Shown: positions 45,025 to 54,596, counted from the first letter of the stretch. The stretch is 64,000 nt of DNA from Mesorhizobium sp. WSM3860 (GCF_002294995.1 NZ_NSGF01000008.1:1-64000); one strand, 5' to 3'. Numbers and translations are program-made. The notes: generated by a model from the sequence alone, not told the origin.

Positions 45025-46347
45025 ATGTCCCATCCGCAATTCGCAGCGGAACTCCTGCAGCGCGCTGAGAAACAAGGGCCGATCACCATCGGTCTCGCCG
45101 GCGCCGGACAGATGGGAACGGATATCGTCGTTCAGGTCGCACTCATGCCGGGCATGCGCATCGGCGCCATTTCGGAGGTCAGGCCGCAGGTGGCGATCGA
45201 CGCGGCGCTGCTTGCCGGCCATGACCGTTCCGAGATCGTGCAGGCGGCCAATGCCTCGGCCATCGACCGGGCCATCGAGGCCGGCAAGATCGCGGTCACC
45301 GAAGACCTGCATGCGCTCGCCGCCGCCGGCCGCATCGACGTCATTATCGACGCAACCGGAAATCCCAATATCGGCACGCTGTTCGCGCTCGAAGTGATGA
45401 AGAACGGCAAGCATATCGTCATGCTCAATGTCGAGGCCGACATCACCATCGGCCGCTTCCTGAAGGAAGAGGCGCGCAAGGCCGGCGTCGTCTACACAGG
45501 TGCTGCCGGCGACGAGCCTGCCTGCACGCTGGAGATCATCGGCTTCGCCAAAAGCCTCGGCTTCAACATCGTTGCCGCCGGCAAGGGCAAGAACAATCCG
45601 CTGAAGTTCGACGCCGTGCCGGCCGACTACGAGAAGGAGGCGGCCGAGCGCAACATGAATGCGCGCATGCTGGTCGAGTTCGTCGACGGCTCGAAGACGG
45701 CAATCGAGATGGTGGCGATCGCCAACGCGACGGGACTGGTGCCCGACGTGCCGGGCATGCACGGCCCGACCGCGACGCTTGAAGAACTAGCCAGCGTGCT
45801 CTGCCCGCGCGAGGATGGCGGCGTGCTCCATCGCAAGGGCGTTGTCGACTATTCGATCGGCAAGGGCGTGGCGCCCGGCGTGTTCTGCATCATCGAAACC
45901 AAGCATCCGCGCGTGCTGGAGCGCATGATCGACCTCAAGGTCGGCAAGGGCCCCTATTTCACGATCTTCCGCCCCTATCACCTCACCAGCCTGGAAGTGC
46001 CGCTCTCGGCGGCGCGCGCCGTGGTTTACAGGCGCGCCGACATGGAGCCGCTCGACCATCCGGTGGCCGAGGCGGTGGCGGTGGCCAAGACCAATCTCGG
46101 CACCGGCCAGTCGCTCGGCATGATCGGCGAGAACGACTATCGCGGCTTCGCCATGACTTGGGAGGACGCGCGCGCCAAGGGCGCTCTGCCGCTCGGGCTT
46201 GCCGAACGCGCCAAGGTGGTGAAGCCGGTCAAGGCCGGCGACTTCCTGACCTATGAAAACTGTGTACCCGACGATTCGATGGTGATAACCCAGATCCGCC
46301 GTCGTCTCGACCAGTCGGACGGACGGTTCGTAACCAACGCGGCCTAA
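45025..46347 (+). CDS. COG4091-type predicted dehydrogenase (homoserine dehydrogenase-like, SAF domain)
   Basis: The 440-residue protein has an N-terminal Rossmann fold (TIGLAGAGQMGTDIVVQ, about 20-36), then DVIIDATGNPNIG and the homoserine-dehydrogenase-like middle region GAAGDEPACTLEIIGFAKSLG and AAGKGKNNPLKF. Its C-terminus (ERAKVVKPVKAGDFLTYENC) looks like the SAF domain that marks this group. The reaction is not established; the group is found with sugar and polyol genes, and the kinase, transporter and SDR genes here fit that. It would most plausibly oxidise or reduce a sugar-derived intermediate. A strong hairpin overlaps its stop. Confidence 0.8.
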   Translation: MSHPQFAAELLQRAEKQGPITIGLAGAGQMGTDIVVQVALMPGMRIGAISEVRPQVAIDAALLAGHDRSEIVQAANASAIDRAIEAGKIAVTEDLHALAAAGRIDVIIDATGNPNIGTLFALEVMKNGKHIVMLNVEADITIGRFLKEEARKAGVVYTGAAGDEPACTLEIIGFAKSLGFNIVAAGKGKNNPLKFDAVPADYEKEAAERNMNARMLVEFVDGSKTAIEMVAIANATGLVPDVPGMHGPTATLEELASVLCPREDGGVLHRKGVVDYSIGKGVAPGVFCIIETKHPRVLERMIDLKVGKGPYFTIFRPYHLTSLEVPLSAARAVVYRRADMEPLDHPVAEAVAVAKTNLGTGQSLGMIGENDYRGFAMTWEDARAKGALPLGLAERAKVVKPVKAGDFLTYENCVPDDSMVITQIRRRLDQSDGRFVTNAA

Positions 46348-46388
46348 AGCGCGTCGCGCTGAAACGGATCCAGGCGACGCGCTTTAGG
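46343..46388. repeat. Perfect 15-bp palindromic element, possible terminator
   Basis: CCTAAAGCGCGTCGC (46343-46357) and its exact inverse (46374-46388) flank a 16-base loop, and TCTTTGTTTTT follows. The element starts inside the last codons of the dehydrogenase gene. This motif is a common dispersed element in rhizobial genomes and probably ends or attenuates the transcript before the kinase gene. Confidence 0.75.
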
Positions 46389-46400
46389 TCTTTGTTTTTA

Positions 46401-46447
46401 TGCATGTCGTTTTCGCAAAACCGCTGCACACTTTTGCGCGACATGCA
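46401..46447. repeat. Second dispersed palindrome, directly adjacent
   Basis: TGCATGTCG (46401-46409) pairs exactly with CGACATGCA (46439-46447); inside, CGCAAAA pairs with TTTTGCG around CCGCTGCACAC. It follows the preceding palindrome by 12 bases. The internal core resembles that of the hairpin at 3511-3533. Confidence 0.7.
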
Positions 46448-46470
46448 CCAACCCTCTGGATCCCAGCCTG

Positions 46471-47970
46471 ATGGACGATGTCGTAATCGGGATCGACGCC
46501 TCGACGACCGCCGTGAAGGCGATCGCTTTTGCGCGCGACGGCACGGAGCTTTTCCAGGCACGCGAGACCTACCCGCTGTCCAATCCGGCGCCCGGCCACT
46601 TCGAGCAGGACGCCGAGCATTGGTGGACCGCCCTTTTGTCGGTGCTGAAGCAAGTCGCCGACAAGGTCGGCGCGGGGCGCGTGAAGGCGATCTCGATCGC
46701 CCACCAGCGCGAGAGCTTCACGCTGATCGACAGCGCCGGCAGGCCGCTCATCCCCGCCATATTGTGGCTCGACGAACGCGCCCGCCGCCAGGTGGCGCGG
46801 CTTTCGGAAGAACTTGGCCGCGAGGCGATCCGCGACTGGAGCGGCAAGCCGCCGGACCCGACGCCGGCGCTCTACGCTTTGGTCTGGCTGATGGAGCACC
46901 GGCCGCACGCGTTGGCGCAAGCGGCCGCGCTGGTCGACGTGCACGCCTTCTTGGTCCACCGGCTTACCGGGCGGCTCATCACCAGCACGGCGAGCGCCGA
47001 TCCGCTCGGCCTGCTCGATATCGCGCATTGCACCTGGCACCCAAGGCTGGTCGAGGCGGCGGGCCTGCGGCCGGAACAACTGCCGGAGCTCGCAGCCCCG
47101 GGCGCGGTCTGCGGCACGTTGTCGGAAAGTGTCGCGGCGATGATCGGCCTGAAGGCAGGCACGCCGGTTATTGCGGGCGCCGGAGACGGCCAGGCGATGG
47201 GCCTCGGCATGGGAGTCTACGGTCCCGGCAAAAGCTATCTGTCGCTGGGTTCAGGCATCGTCAGCGGAAACTATTCCGACACCGTCACGACATCGGATGC
47301 GTTCCGCACGCTCGTTTCGCCGACCGGCTCCGGCTTCATGCTGGAGACCGTGCTGCGTTCCGGCATGCAGTTGGTCGACTGGATCGTGCGCACCACCGGC
47401 GCGGCTTCGGCCGCGGTGCTGGAGAAGGCTGCGAAGGATGTCGCACCAGGCAGCGACGGATTGCTGGTCATGCCCTATTGGGCAGGCGTCATGAGCCCTT
47501 ACTGGGACGGCTCGGCGCGCGGCGCCATCGTGGGCCTGTCGCTCGATCACGAGCCGAAGCATCTCTTCCGCGCGGTGCTGGAAGGCATAGCGCTGGAGCA
47601 GGCGATCGCGACCGATGCGATGGAGGAACAGACCGGCAAGGCCGACGCGATGATCGCGGCCGGCGGCGGAACCAATTGCGCGCTGCTGATGGAAATCATG
47701 GCGAGCGTGCTCGAGCGGCCGCTCTTCGTCTCGCCGGTCAACGAAGCGGCGGCGCTGGGGGCCGCCATGCTCGCGGCCTCGGCAATCGGCTGGTTCGCTT
47801 CGCCGGAGGAGGCGGCAAAGGCGATGGCGGCACAGCCGGCAAGGCAGGTCGATCCTATCGAGGCGCTGGTTCCGGCCTACCGCGCCCGCAAAGAAATCTA
47901 TCGCGACCTCTATCACGCGACACGCGACATCCATGCGCGGCTCGGCGCGATTATCGGAGCTACCGGCTAA
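46471..47970 (+). CDS. FGGY-family carbohydrate kinase
   Basis: The 499-residue kinase has the N-terminal phosphate loop GIDASTTAVKAIAF, the substrate region SIAHQRESF and LWLDERARR, the AGAGDGQAMGLGMG motif and the C-terminal AAGGGTNCALLMEIMASVLERP motif of the family. It phosphorylates a sugar or polyol with ATP, resembling xylulokinases most by eye. Its substrate is unknown. It ends by overlapping the convergent SorC gene by 11 bases. No strong ribosome binding site is seen. Confidence 0.9.
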   Translation: MDDVVIGIDASTTAVKAIAFARDGTELFQARETYPLSNPAPGHFEQDAEHWWTALLSVLKQVADKVGAGRVKAISIAHQRESFTLIDSAGRPLIPAILWLDERARRQVARLSEELGREAIRDWSGKPPDPTPALYALVWLMEHRPHALAQAAALVDVHAFLVHRLTGRLITSTASADPLGLLDIAHCTWHPRLVEAAGLRPEQLPELAAPGAVCGTLSESVAAMIGLKAGTPVIAGAGDGQAMGLGMGVYGPGKSYLSLGSGIVSGNYSDTVTTSDAFRTLVSPTGSGFMLETVLRSGMQLVDWIVRTTGAASAAVLEKAAKDVAPGSDGLLVMPYWAGVMSPYWDGSARGAIVGLSLDHEPKHLFRAVLEGIALEQAIATDAMEEQTGKADAMIAAGGGTNCALLMEIMASVLERPLFVSPVNEAAALGAAMLAASAIGWFASPEEAAKAMAAQPARQVDPIEALVPAYRARKEIYRDLYHATRDIHARLGAIIGATG

Positions 47971-48922
47971 GCAAGCCCTTGGCTGCGTCTTCGTCGGTGA
48001 TCAGCACCGAGACCTTGGTGTTGGCGAGCGCCGCATGCATGACGGCGATCTTCTCCCGCCCGCCCGACACCAGGATGGTCGTCGGAATGTCGGAGAGATC
48101 CTGCAGCGGGTAGGCGCAGACGCGGCGATTGACCTCGTGGTCCACGATGCGACCCTCGGCATCGATGAAGTGGCAGAGGATATCGCCGACCGCGCCGGCC
48201 GCCTGCAATTCCTCGAGCTCGCTCGGCTTGATAAAGCCGTAATTGGCGATCGGGCTGTCGCTGGAGAAGGAGCCGACGCTGAGCACGGCGATGTTGGCGC
48301 GCCGCGCCCTAAAGACCACATCCTGGACGCTGCGCTGGCTCATGAAAGCATCGCGCTGCTCCGGCCTGTCGGCATAGACGGGCACGGGCAGCAGATAGCA
48401 TTCGGCCCCGATCTTCTCGGCGAATTCCCAAGCGCTCTCGGTCGGATTGAGCGGCTGCGCGTGGGTGAGGCCGCCAAGCATCGAGACCACCGTGGTCCTG
48501 GCAATCGGCCGCCTGGGCAATTCGTTGATGGCGAATTTCAGCGTCCTGCCCCAGCCCAGCGCGATGACGTCGCCAGGGTTGACGTTGTCGGCGAGATAGG
48601 CGGCGGCGGCGTGGCCGATCATCAGCGGCGCGTTGCTCCGGTCGGCGGCCGACGGCACGACCACCGCCTGGCTGAGGCCAAAGCGCTGCTTCAGGCCTTC
48701 CTCCAGCTGCACGCATTCGACGACGCTGTCGCGAATGCGGAACTGGACCACGCCCTCCTCACGTGCGGCCGACAGAATTCGGTGCACCTTGATGCGGCCA
48801 ACGCCGAGGATCTCCGAGATCCGCTCCTGCGTCAGCCCTTCGACATAATAGTGCCAGGCGGCTCGGGCCTTGAGCTCGGCATCCGGAAAACGCGAGACCT
48901 TGTCGTTCTCGATCGCCGCCAT
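47960..48922 (-). CDS. SorC/DeoR-family sugar-binding regulator
   Basis: The 320-residue protein has a sigma-like helix-turn-helix (about 18-55: AAWHYYVEGLTQERISEILG then GRIKVHRILSAARE) and the SorC effector domain with VIALGWGRTLKFAINELP, which binds a phosphorylated sugar. Relatives include EryD, SorC and DeoR. It is divergent from the transporter operon at 49135 and convergent with the kinase, so it is the likely regulator of both units. Confidence 0.92.
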   Translation of the reverse strand: MAAIENDKVSRFPDAELKARAAWHYYVEGLTQERISEILGVGRIKVHRILSAAREEGVVQFRIRDSVVECVQLEEGLKQRFGLSQAVVVPSAADRSNAPLMIGHAAAAYLADNVNPGDVIALGWGRTLKFAINELPRRPIARTTVVSMLGGLTHAQPLNPTESAWEFAEKIGAECYLLPVPVYADRPEQRDAFMSQRSVQDVVFRARRANIAVLSVGSFSSDSPIANYGFIKPSELEELQAAGAVGDILCHFIDAEGRIVDHEVNRRVCAYPLQDLSDIPTTILVSGGREKIAVMHAALANTKVSVLITDEDAAKGLLSR

Positions 48923-49032
48923 GCTTATGCCTCCCGTATGCGCTCGACTTCCCTATGGCAAACTGTCGGTTCACGCAAACTGCCGCCGAATGGCTGCGCG
49001 GCACTTGACAATTTTCTGATGAACGTTTTAGC

Positions 49033-49066
49033 TGAACAAAATTGCAGATCAAAGATAAATTGTTCA
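49033..49066. promoter_or_regulatory. Putative SorC operator pair (TGAACAA...TTGTTCA)
   Basis: TGAACAA (49033-49039) and its inverse TTGTTCA (49060-49066) flank an AT-rich 20-base spacer in the region between the SorC gene and the transporter operon. A third half-site TGAACG is at 49019-49024. The arrangement suits a tetrameric SorC-type regulator that controls both directions. Confidence 0.5.
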
Positions 49067-49134
49067 CAAGGGAGGATGCCTGGTGAACAAGAGCAGCCGG
49101 CGGGCCACCGCCGGTCGCTGACGGAGGAGACGAA

Positions 49135-50148
49135 GTGGCCGTGAGCAACGAGACGAGCGAGTTGAAGGCTGGCACCGGCGCCGCGCAGGCCGCTTCGGGT
49201 GCGAAGCTTTCGGCGCTGTTTGCCGGAACGATGGGACCGCTGATCGGGCTGGTGCTTCTGTGCCTGGCGCTGGCGCTGACCACCGACACCTTCCTGACCG
49301 TCCGCAACATCCTCAACGTGCTCGACCAAGTGACCGTGCTCGGCATCATGGCGATCGGCATGACGCTGGTCATCCTGATCGGCGGCATCGACCTTTCCGT
49401 CGGCTCGGTGCTGGCGCTGGCCGCGATGGTGATGGGCTATGTCGCCTATCCCGACTATCTCAACCTCGGCGTCCCGGTGGGCATCGTCGCGGCGCTCATG
49501 GTCGCCGCCCTCTGCGGCCTGGTCTCGGGCCTGCTGGTGACGGTGACGAAGCTGCCGCCCTTCATCGCGACGCTTGCCATGATGTCGGTGGCGCGCGGCC
49601 TCGCCAACATGATCACCGACGGCTCGCAGATCGTCGGCTTTCCCGACTGGTTCACCAACCTCTCGATCGTGCGCCATTTCGGTTTCCTGTCGGTCACCGT
49701 CGGGCTGATGATCGTGCTGGCGATCGTCTTCGCCATCTTCCTCAACTATCGCGCCACCGGCCGCAGCCTCTATGCGATCGGCGGCAGCGCCGAGGTTGCC
49801 CGCCTCTCCGGCATTCCAGTGAAGTCGCTGACCAACTGGGTCTACGCAATCTGCGCACTTCTCGCCGGGCTGGCCGGCATCGTGCTCGCGGCGCGGCTTG
49901 ATTCCGTGCAGCCAAGCTCGGGCGTCGGCTACGAGCTCGACACGATCGCCGCGGTGGTGATCGGCGGCGCCAGCCTTTCCGGCGGCATCGGCTCGATCGG
50001 CGGCACAGCGATCGGCGTGCTCATCATCGGCGTGCTGCGCAACGGCCTCAACCTGCTCGGCGTGTCGCCCTTCATTCAGCAGGTGGTGATCGGCGTGGTG
50101 ATCGCGCTGGCGGTCGCCACCGACACCTGGCGGCGGCGCAGGCAATAG
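49135..50148 (+). CDS. Sugar ABC transporter permease, RbsC type
   Basis: The 337-residue protein has eight to ten hydrophobic segments with the family stretches [38 protein letters not shown] and [22 protein letters not shown] stands before GTG 49135, which fixes the start. It is first in a permease, binding protein, ATPase order, unlike the classical rbs order. Confidence 0.93.
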   Translation: MAVSNETSELKAGTGAAQAASGAKLSALFAGTMGPLIGLVLLCLALALTTDTFLTVRNILNVLDQVTVLGIMAIGMTLVILIGGIDLSVGSVLALAAMVMGYVAYPDYLNLGVPVGIVAALMVAALCGLVSGLLVTVTKLPPFIATLAMMSVARGLANMITDGSQIVGFPDWFTNLSIVRHFGFLSVTVGLMIVLAIVFAIFLNYRATGRSLYAIGGSAEVARLSGIPVKSLTNWVYAICALLAGLAGIVLAARLDSVQPSSGVGYELDTIAAVVIGGASLSGGIGSIGGTAIGVLIIGVLRNGLNLLGVSPFIQQVVIGVVIALAVATDTWRRRRQ

Positions 50149-50261
50149 GAATTCGCCCGGACGTCCGGGCGGAACGGATCGGTCGATCCGAGACTGGGAC
50201 TGTCCGGCCGAGGGCGCCGCGATGCGCAGGCGGACAGATTGAACACCAACGGAGGAAAAAC

Positions 50262-51200
50262 ATGCTGACGAAACGTTCACTGCTGCTTGCGGTCGCGGCC
50301 ATCGTCCCGCTGCTCGGCCTGTCCGATGCCGCCTCGGCCAAGGACGCCAAGAAGCTCGGCCTCGCCGTCGCCAATCTGCAGGCGGACTTCTTCAACCAGA
50401 TCAAGCAGTCGGTCGAAGCCTATGCCAAGGAGAAGGGCATCGAGGTCATCACCGTCGACGCCAAGGGCGATTCGGCAACGCAGGTCAGCCAGGTGCAGGA
50501 TCTCGTGACGCAGAACATCGACGCGCTGATCTATATCCCGGCCGGCGCCACTGCCGCGACCGTGCCGACCAAGACCGCGAAGGCCGCCGGCATTCCCGTG
50601 GTCAATGTCGATCGCAACGCCGAGGGGGCGCCCGGCGACACCTTCATCGCCACCGACAGCGTCAACTCGGCCAAGGGCGTGTGCGACTACATCGCCAAGC
50701 AGGCCGGCGGCAAAGGCGAGATGGTGATCATCCATGGCCAGAAGGGCACGACGCCGGAAGTCGACCGCTCCAAGGGCTGCGGCGAAGCGCTGAAGGCCTA
50801 TCCGGATATCAAGGTGGTCGGCGAGCTCTGGAGCGATCAGTGGCACCAGGATGAAGGCTTCAAGCTGGCGCAGGACCTGCTGCAGGCCCATCCGAATGTC
50901 TCGATCATCTTCGGCCAGGCCGACGCGCTGGCTCTGGGCGCCGCGCAGGCGGTCAAGGTCGCCAACCCCGACCACAAGGTCTGGATCGCCGGCTTCGACG
51001 GCGACGTTGCGGCGCTCAAGGCGCTGAAGGACGGCGTGTTCGACGTCACCGCGACGCAGCAGACGCAGGGCATGGGCCGGCTCGCCGTCGACTCGGCGAT
51101 CAAGATCGTGGCGGGTGAAAAGCTGCCGGCCGAGCAACTGCAAGACGCGACGCTGACCACCAAGGATAACGTCGCGCAGTTCATCGAGAAGCATCCCTAA
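50262..51200 (+). CDS. Sugar ABC transporter binding protein, RbsB type
   Basis: A 312-residue periplasmic protein with signal peptide (SLLLAVAAIVPLLGLSDAASA) and the RbsB-like core (LGLAVANLQADFFNQIKQSV, IPVVNVDRNAEGAPGD, IAGFDGDVAALKALKDG). GGAGGAAAAAC precedes ATG 50262. It should bind the monosaccharide or polyol whose breakdown is encoded around it. Confidence 0.93.
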   Translation: MLTKRSLLLAVAAIVPLLGLSDAASAKDAKKLGLAVANLQADFFNQIKQSVEAYAKEKGIEVITVDAKGDSATQVSQVQDLVTQNIDALIYIPAGATAATVPTKTAKAAGIPVVNVDRNAEGAPGDTFIATDSVNSAKGVCDYIAKQAGGKGEMVIIHGQKGTTPEVDRSKGCGEALKAYPDIKVVGELWSDQWHQDEGFKLAQDLLQAHPNVSIIFGQADALALGAAQAVKVANPDHKVWIAGFDGDVAALKALKDGVFDVTATQQTQGMGRLAVDSAIKIVAGEKLPAEQLQDATLTTKDNVAQFIEKHP

Positions 51201-51226
51201 GGCGGCAACCCTGAGAGAGCGCCACG

Positions 51227-52735
51227 ATGTCCGCTGAACCTCGCCAAAGCGAAAGTCCTCATAACGGGCTCTTCGTCAACGGCCTCTGCAAAAGCTACGG
51301 ACCGGTGCAGGTCCTGGCCGATGCAAGCTTCGAGGTGCGGCCGGGCGAAGTCGTGGCGCTGCTCGGCGAGAACGGTGCCGGCAAGTCGACGGTGTCCAAC
51401 ATCATCGCCGGTTCGATCAAGCCGGACGCCGGCACCATCATCTGGCGGGGGAAGCCCTATTCCCCCGCCAACCCCGCCGCGGCCATCGAGGCCGGCGTCG
51501 GCATGATCCATCAGGAATTGAAGCTGCTGCCGGATCTCTCGGTGGCGGAGAATGTCTATGTCGGCCGCCTGCCGATGCGGAGCGGCCGCATCGACCGCGC
51601 CACCATGAACGCGAAGGCCTCGGCGCAGTTGAAGCGCCTCGGCCTCGACGTCTCGCCCGAGCGCAAGGTGCGCACGCTGCGCGTGGCGGCGCAGCAGCAG
51701 GTCGAGATCGCCAAGGCGCTGACGCTGAATGCCGAGCTTCTGATCCTCGACGAGCCGACTGCCGCGCTCGGCGGCGAGGAGACGGAGCTGCTGTTCAAGC
51801 AAATCCGCAAGCTCAAGGCCGAAGGCATGTCCTTCATCTATATCAGCCACCGGCTGGACGAGATCGCGCAGATCGCCGACCGCGTGGTGGTTATGCGCGA
51901 CGGCCGCATCGTCGCCCGGCACGAGCGCGCCGACATTCCGGTGCGCACAGTCGTCGAGCAGATGGTCGGACGCAGCGTCGAACGGATGTTCCCGAAGCTG
52001 TCGCCGCCTGGCGAAAAGACGCTGCTCGAGGTCGAGAACCTGTCCTCGCCGGAGCGCAGCTTCAACAATGTATCGTTCTCGGTGAAATCGGGCGAAATCC
52101 TGGGCATCGCCGGGCTGATCGGCGCCGGCCGCACCGAGCTGGTCAGGGCGATCGCCGGCGCCGATCCGATCTCGTCGGGCGTGGTGCGCGTCGCGGATCA
52201 GCCTGTCCATCTCAGCGGCCCGGCGGCGGCGATCAGGGCCGGCGTCGTGCTGGTGCCGGAGGACCGCAAGGAACAGGGCGTCGTATTGGAACAGACGATC
52301 GGCGAGAACCTCGCGATCGGCAATTTCGACCATGTCGCGCCGAAGGGCTGGGTGTTTCCCAAAGCGGTGCAGAGGTTCGCCGAGACCGGCATATCGAGGC
52401 TCGGCGTCAAGGGTCGGCCGAACCAGGCGGTCTCAAAACTATCCGGCGGCAACCAGCAGAAGGTGATCATCGCCAAATGGGTGTCGCGGCCGCCCAAGGT
52501 GTTCATCCTCGATGAGCCGACGCGCGGCATCGACGTCGGCGCCCGCGCGGCGATCTACGATGTCATTGCCGACCTCGCCCGCTCGGGCATGGCCGTGGTG
52601 GTGGTGAGCTCCGATCTCGAGGAAGTGTTGGGGCTTTCGCACCGCGTGCTGGTGCTGAGCCGCGGCCGCCAGCGCGGCATCCTCGATCGCGACGAGTCAA
52701 GCAATGTCGCCGTGATGGAGCTCGCCACGAGCTGA
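51227..52735 (+). CDS. Sugar ABC transporter ATPase, RbsA type (two ABC domains)
   Basis: The 502-residue protein has two ABC halves. The first has LLGENGAGKSTVSNIIAG, a degenerate signature around LRVAAQQQVEIAKAL and LLILDEPTAALGGEE. The second has the typical altered Walker A (IAGLIGAGRTELVRAIAG), SKLSGGNQQKVIIAKWV and VFILDEPTRGIDVG. This asymmetry is normal for RbsA/MglA. It lies 26 bases after the binding-protein gene and ends before a strong terminator-like hairpin. Confidence 0.95.
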   Translation: MSAEPRQSESPHNGLFVNGLCKSYGPVQVLADASFEVRPGEVVALLGENGAGKSTVSNIIAGSIKPDAGTIIWRGKPYSPANPAAAIEAGVGMIHQELKLLPDLSVAENVYVGRLPMRSGRIDRATMNAKASAQLKRLGLDVSPERKVRTLRVAAQQQVEIAKALTLNAELLILDEPTAALGGEETELLFKQIRKLKAEGMSFIYISHRLDEIAQIADRVVVMRDGRIVARHERADIPVRTVVEQMVGRSVERMFPKLSPPGEKTLLEVENLSSPERSFNNVSFSVKSGEILGIAGLIGAGRTELVRAIAGADPISSGVVRVADQPVHLSGPAAAIRAGVVLVPEDRKEQGVVLEQTIGENLAIGNFDHVAPKGWVFPKAVQRFAETGISRLGVKGRPNQAVSKLSGGNQQKVIIAKWVSRPPKVFILDEPTRGIDVGARAAIYDVIADLARSGMAVVVVSSDLEEVLGLSHRVLVLSRGRQRGILDRDESSNVAVMELATS

Positions 52736-52795
52736 GGGCACGGCAGATGGGAACAAAGCGCAGCAGGTGATACCCTCCCAAGCACCGGACCGCGC

Positions 52796-52827
52796 GGGGC
52801 GCCAGCAGGGCTGGCGCCCCTTCTTTC
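52796..52827 (+). terminator. Terminator-like hairpin after the RbsA-type gene
   Basis: GGGGCGCCAGC pairs perfectly with GCTGGCGCCCC around AGG, followed by TTCTTTC. It ends 16 bases before the SDR gene, so the SDR genes depend on read-through or on a promoter not seen here. Confidence 0.75.
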
Positions 52828-52843
52828 AGGGAGAGGGAGAAAG

Positions 52844-53608
52844 ATGAAACTTTTCGATCTTCATGGCGACGTGGCGCTGGTAACGGGCGCCGGCAGCGGC
52901 ATCGGTCATGCGATCGCCATCGGTCTTGCGGAAGCCGGCGCCGATGTCGCCTGCTTCGGCCACAGCTCGAAGGGCGGGCTGGAAGAGACGGCCGGCAAGA
53001 TCAGGGCGCTCGGCCGCAAGGCGCTGGTGCTGACCGGAACCGTCACATCGGCGAGCGATCTCGCGGCAGCGGTCGAACGCATCGAAAAGGAACTCGGCGC
53101 GCTGACGATCGCGGTCAACAATGCCGGCGTCGCCGGTGCCGAGCCCGCCGAGACGCTGCCGATGGAGAAGTGGCAGAAGATCTACGACGTCAATGTCAAC
53201 GGCGTGTTCCTGTGCTGCCAGGCCGAGGCGCGCGTCATGCTGCCCCGCCGCAACGGCTCGATCATCAACATCGCCTCGATGTCCGGCTCGATCGTCAACC
53301 GCGGCCTGACGCAGGCGCACTATAATTCGTCCAAGGCGGCGGTGATCCACATGTCGAAGAGCCTCGCCATGGAGTGGGCCGATCGCGGCCTGCGCGTCAA
53401 TGTGGTGAGCCCCGGCTACACGCTGACGCCGATGAACAAGCGGCCGGAGGTCGCCGAGCAGGTCAAGATCTTCGAGCGGGACACGCCGATGGGCCGCATG
53501 GCGACGCCGGAGGAAATGATCGGGCCGACCGTATTCCTGGCGAGCCGGGCCGCGAGTTTCGTCACCGGCATCGACCTCATCGTCGATGGCGGCTTCGTCT
53601 GCTGGTAG
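52844..53608 (+). CDS. SDR-family dehydrogenase (polyol/sugar type)
   Basis: The 254-residue classical short-chain dehydrogenase has the cofactor motif TGAGSGIGHAIA (about 14-25), the NNAGVAG motif, the catalytic region with serine in IASMSGSI and Y-N-S-S-K, and the C-terminal DLIVDGGFVCW. It resembles threitol, sorbose or arabinitol dehydrogenases by eye. It probably interconverts a polyol and ketose in the SorC-controlled pathway. GGGAGAGGGAGAAAG is its ribosome binding site. Confidence 0.92.
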   Translation: MKLFDLHGDVALVTGAGSGIGHAIAIGLAEAGADVACFGHSSKGGLEETAGKIRALGRKALVLTGTVTSASDLAAAVERIEKELGALTIAVNNAGVAGAEPAETLPMEKWQKIYDVNVNGVFLCCQAEARVMLPRRNGSIINIASMSGSIVNRGLTQAHYNSSKAAVIHMSKSLAMEWADRGLRVNVVSPGYTLTPMNKRPEVAEQVKIFERDTPMGRMATPEEMIGPTVFLASRAASFVTGIDLIVDGGFVCW

Positions 53609-53620
53609 GAGAAAGAGAAA

Positions 53621-54406
53621 GTGCAGAAGCGTTTCGAAGGAAAGACAGCAATCATCACAGGCGCCAGCGGCGGCATCGGTGCGGCCATGGCGAAGCGCTT
53701 CGCGGCGGAAGGTGCGGCGGTCGTGATCAGCGCCATCGATCCAGGCGTCGACGAGGTTGCCGCCGGTCTGAAGGCTGCGGGCGCGAAGGTCGCCTCGATG
53801 CGCATGGACGTGACGAAGAAGGACGAGGTCGAAGCGCTCTACGATCTCGCGGAGAAGGAATTCGGTCGGGTCGACATTTCGGTGCAGAACGCCGGCGTCA
53901 TCACCATCGCGAAAATCGAAGCGATGACGGAATCCGAGTGGGACAAGGTGATGGCGGTGAACACGAAAGGCGTGTTCCTGTGCTGCCAGGAAGCGATCGC
54001 GCGCATGCGCAAGCACGGCCAAGGCGGCCGGCTGATCAACACCGCGTCCGGCCAGGCGCGGCAGGGTTTCATCTACACGCCGCATTACGCGGCGTCGAAA
54101 TTCGGCGTCGTCGGCATCACGCAGAGCCTCGCGAAGGAGGTGGCCAAGGAAAAGATCACCGTCAATGCCATCTGCCCCGGCATCATCGACACCGACATGT
54201 GGACCTATAACGACACTGCCTGGGGCAAGCTGCTCGGCGACTACAAGCCGGGCGAGCTGATGGCAGAATGGGTGAAGAATATCCCTATGGGTCGCGCGGG
54301 CAGCGGCGAGGATGTTTCGGGCCTCGTCAGCTTTCTCGCCAGTGATGACGCGGCCTACATCACCGGACAGACGATCAATGTCGACGGCGGCCTGATCATG
54401 TCGTGA
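53621..54406 (+). CDS. SDR-family dehydrogenase (sorbitol/acetoin reductase type)
   Basis: The 261-residue dehydrogenase has TGASGGIGAAMA, QNAGVIT, and the active-site region NTASGQARQGFIYTPHYAASK. The C-terminal DGGLIMS and the GIIDTDMW loop resemble polyol or acetoin reductases. It starts at GTG 53621, 12 bases after the first SDR gene and after AGGAGAAAGAG. Two SDRs in tandem suggest consecutive or opposite redox steps on one substrate. Confidence 0.92.
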   Translation: MQKRFEGKTAIITGASGGIGAAMAKRFAAEGAAVVISAIDPGVDEVAAGLKAAGAKVASMRMDVTKKDEVEALYDLAEKEFGRVDISVQNAGVITIAKIEAMTESEWDKVMAVNTKGVFLCCQEAIARMRKHGQGGRLINTASGQARQGFIYTPHYAASKFGVVGITQSLAKEVAKEKITVNAICPGIIDTDMWTYNDTAWGKLLGDYKPGELMAEWVKNIPMGRAGSGEDVSGLVSFLASDDAAYITGQTINVDGGLIMS

Positions 54407-54596
54407 GAAGGCCTGCGAGGCGTTGAGTGCGTGAGGCGCCAGCCTAGCCTGCGACCCAGGGCAGCGGGATCGCACCAGCCGATTTCATCGCAGGCTCTGC
54501 GACATAAGATGGCTTGCCGCCATCATTGCGCTCTTGTATCGGAACCGAATATGTTCACCGCGAGTGAAATAAATCGGCGGAAAGTTGAGGGGCGCC

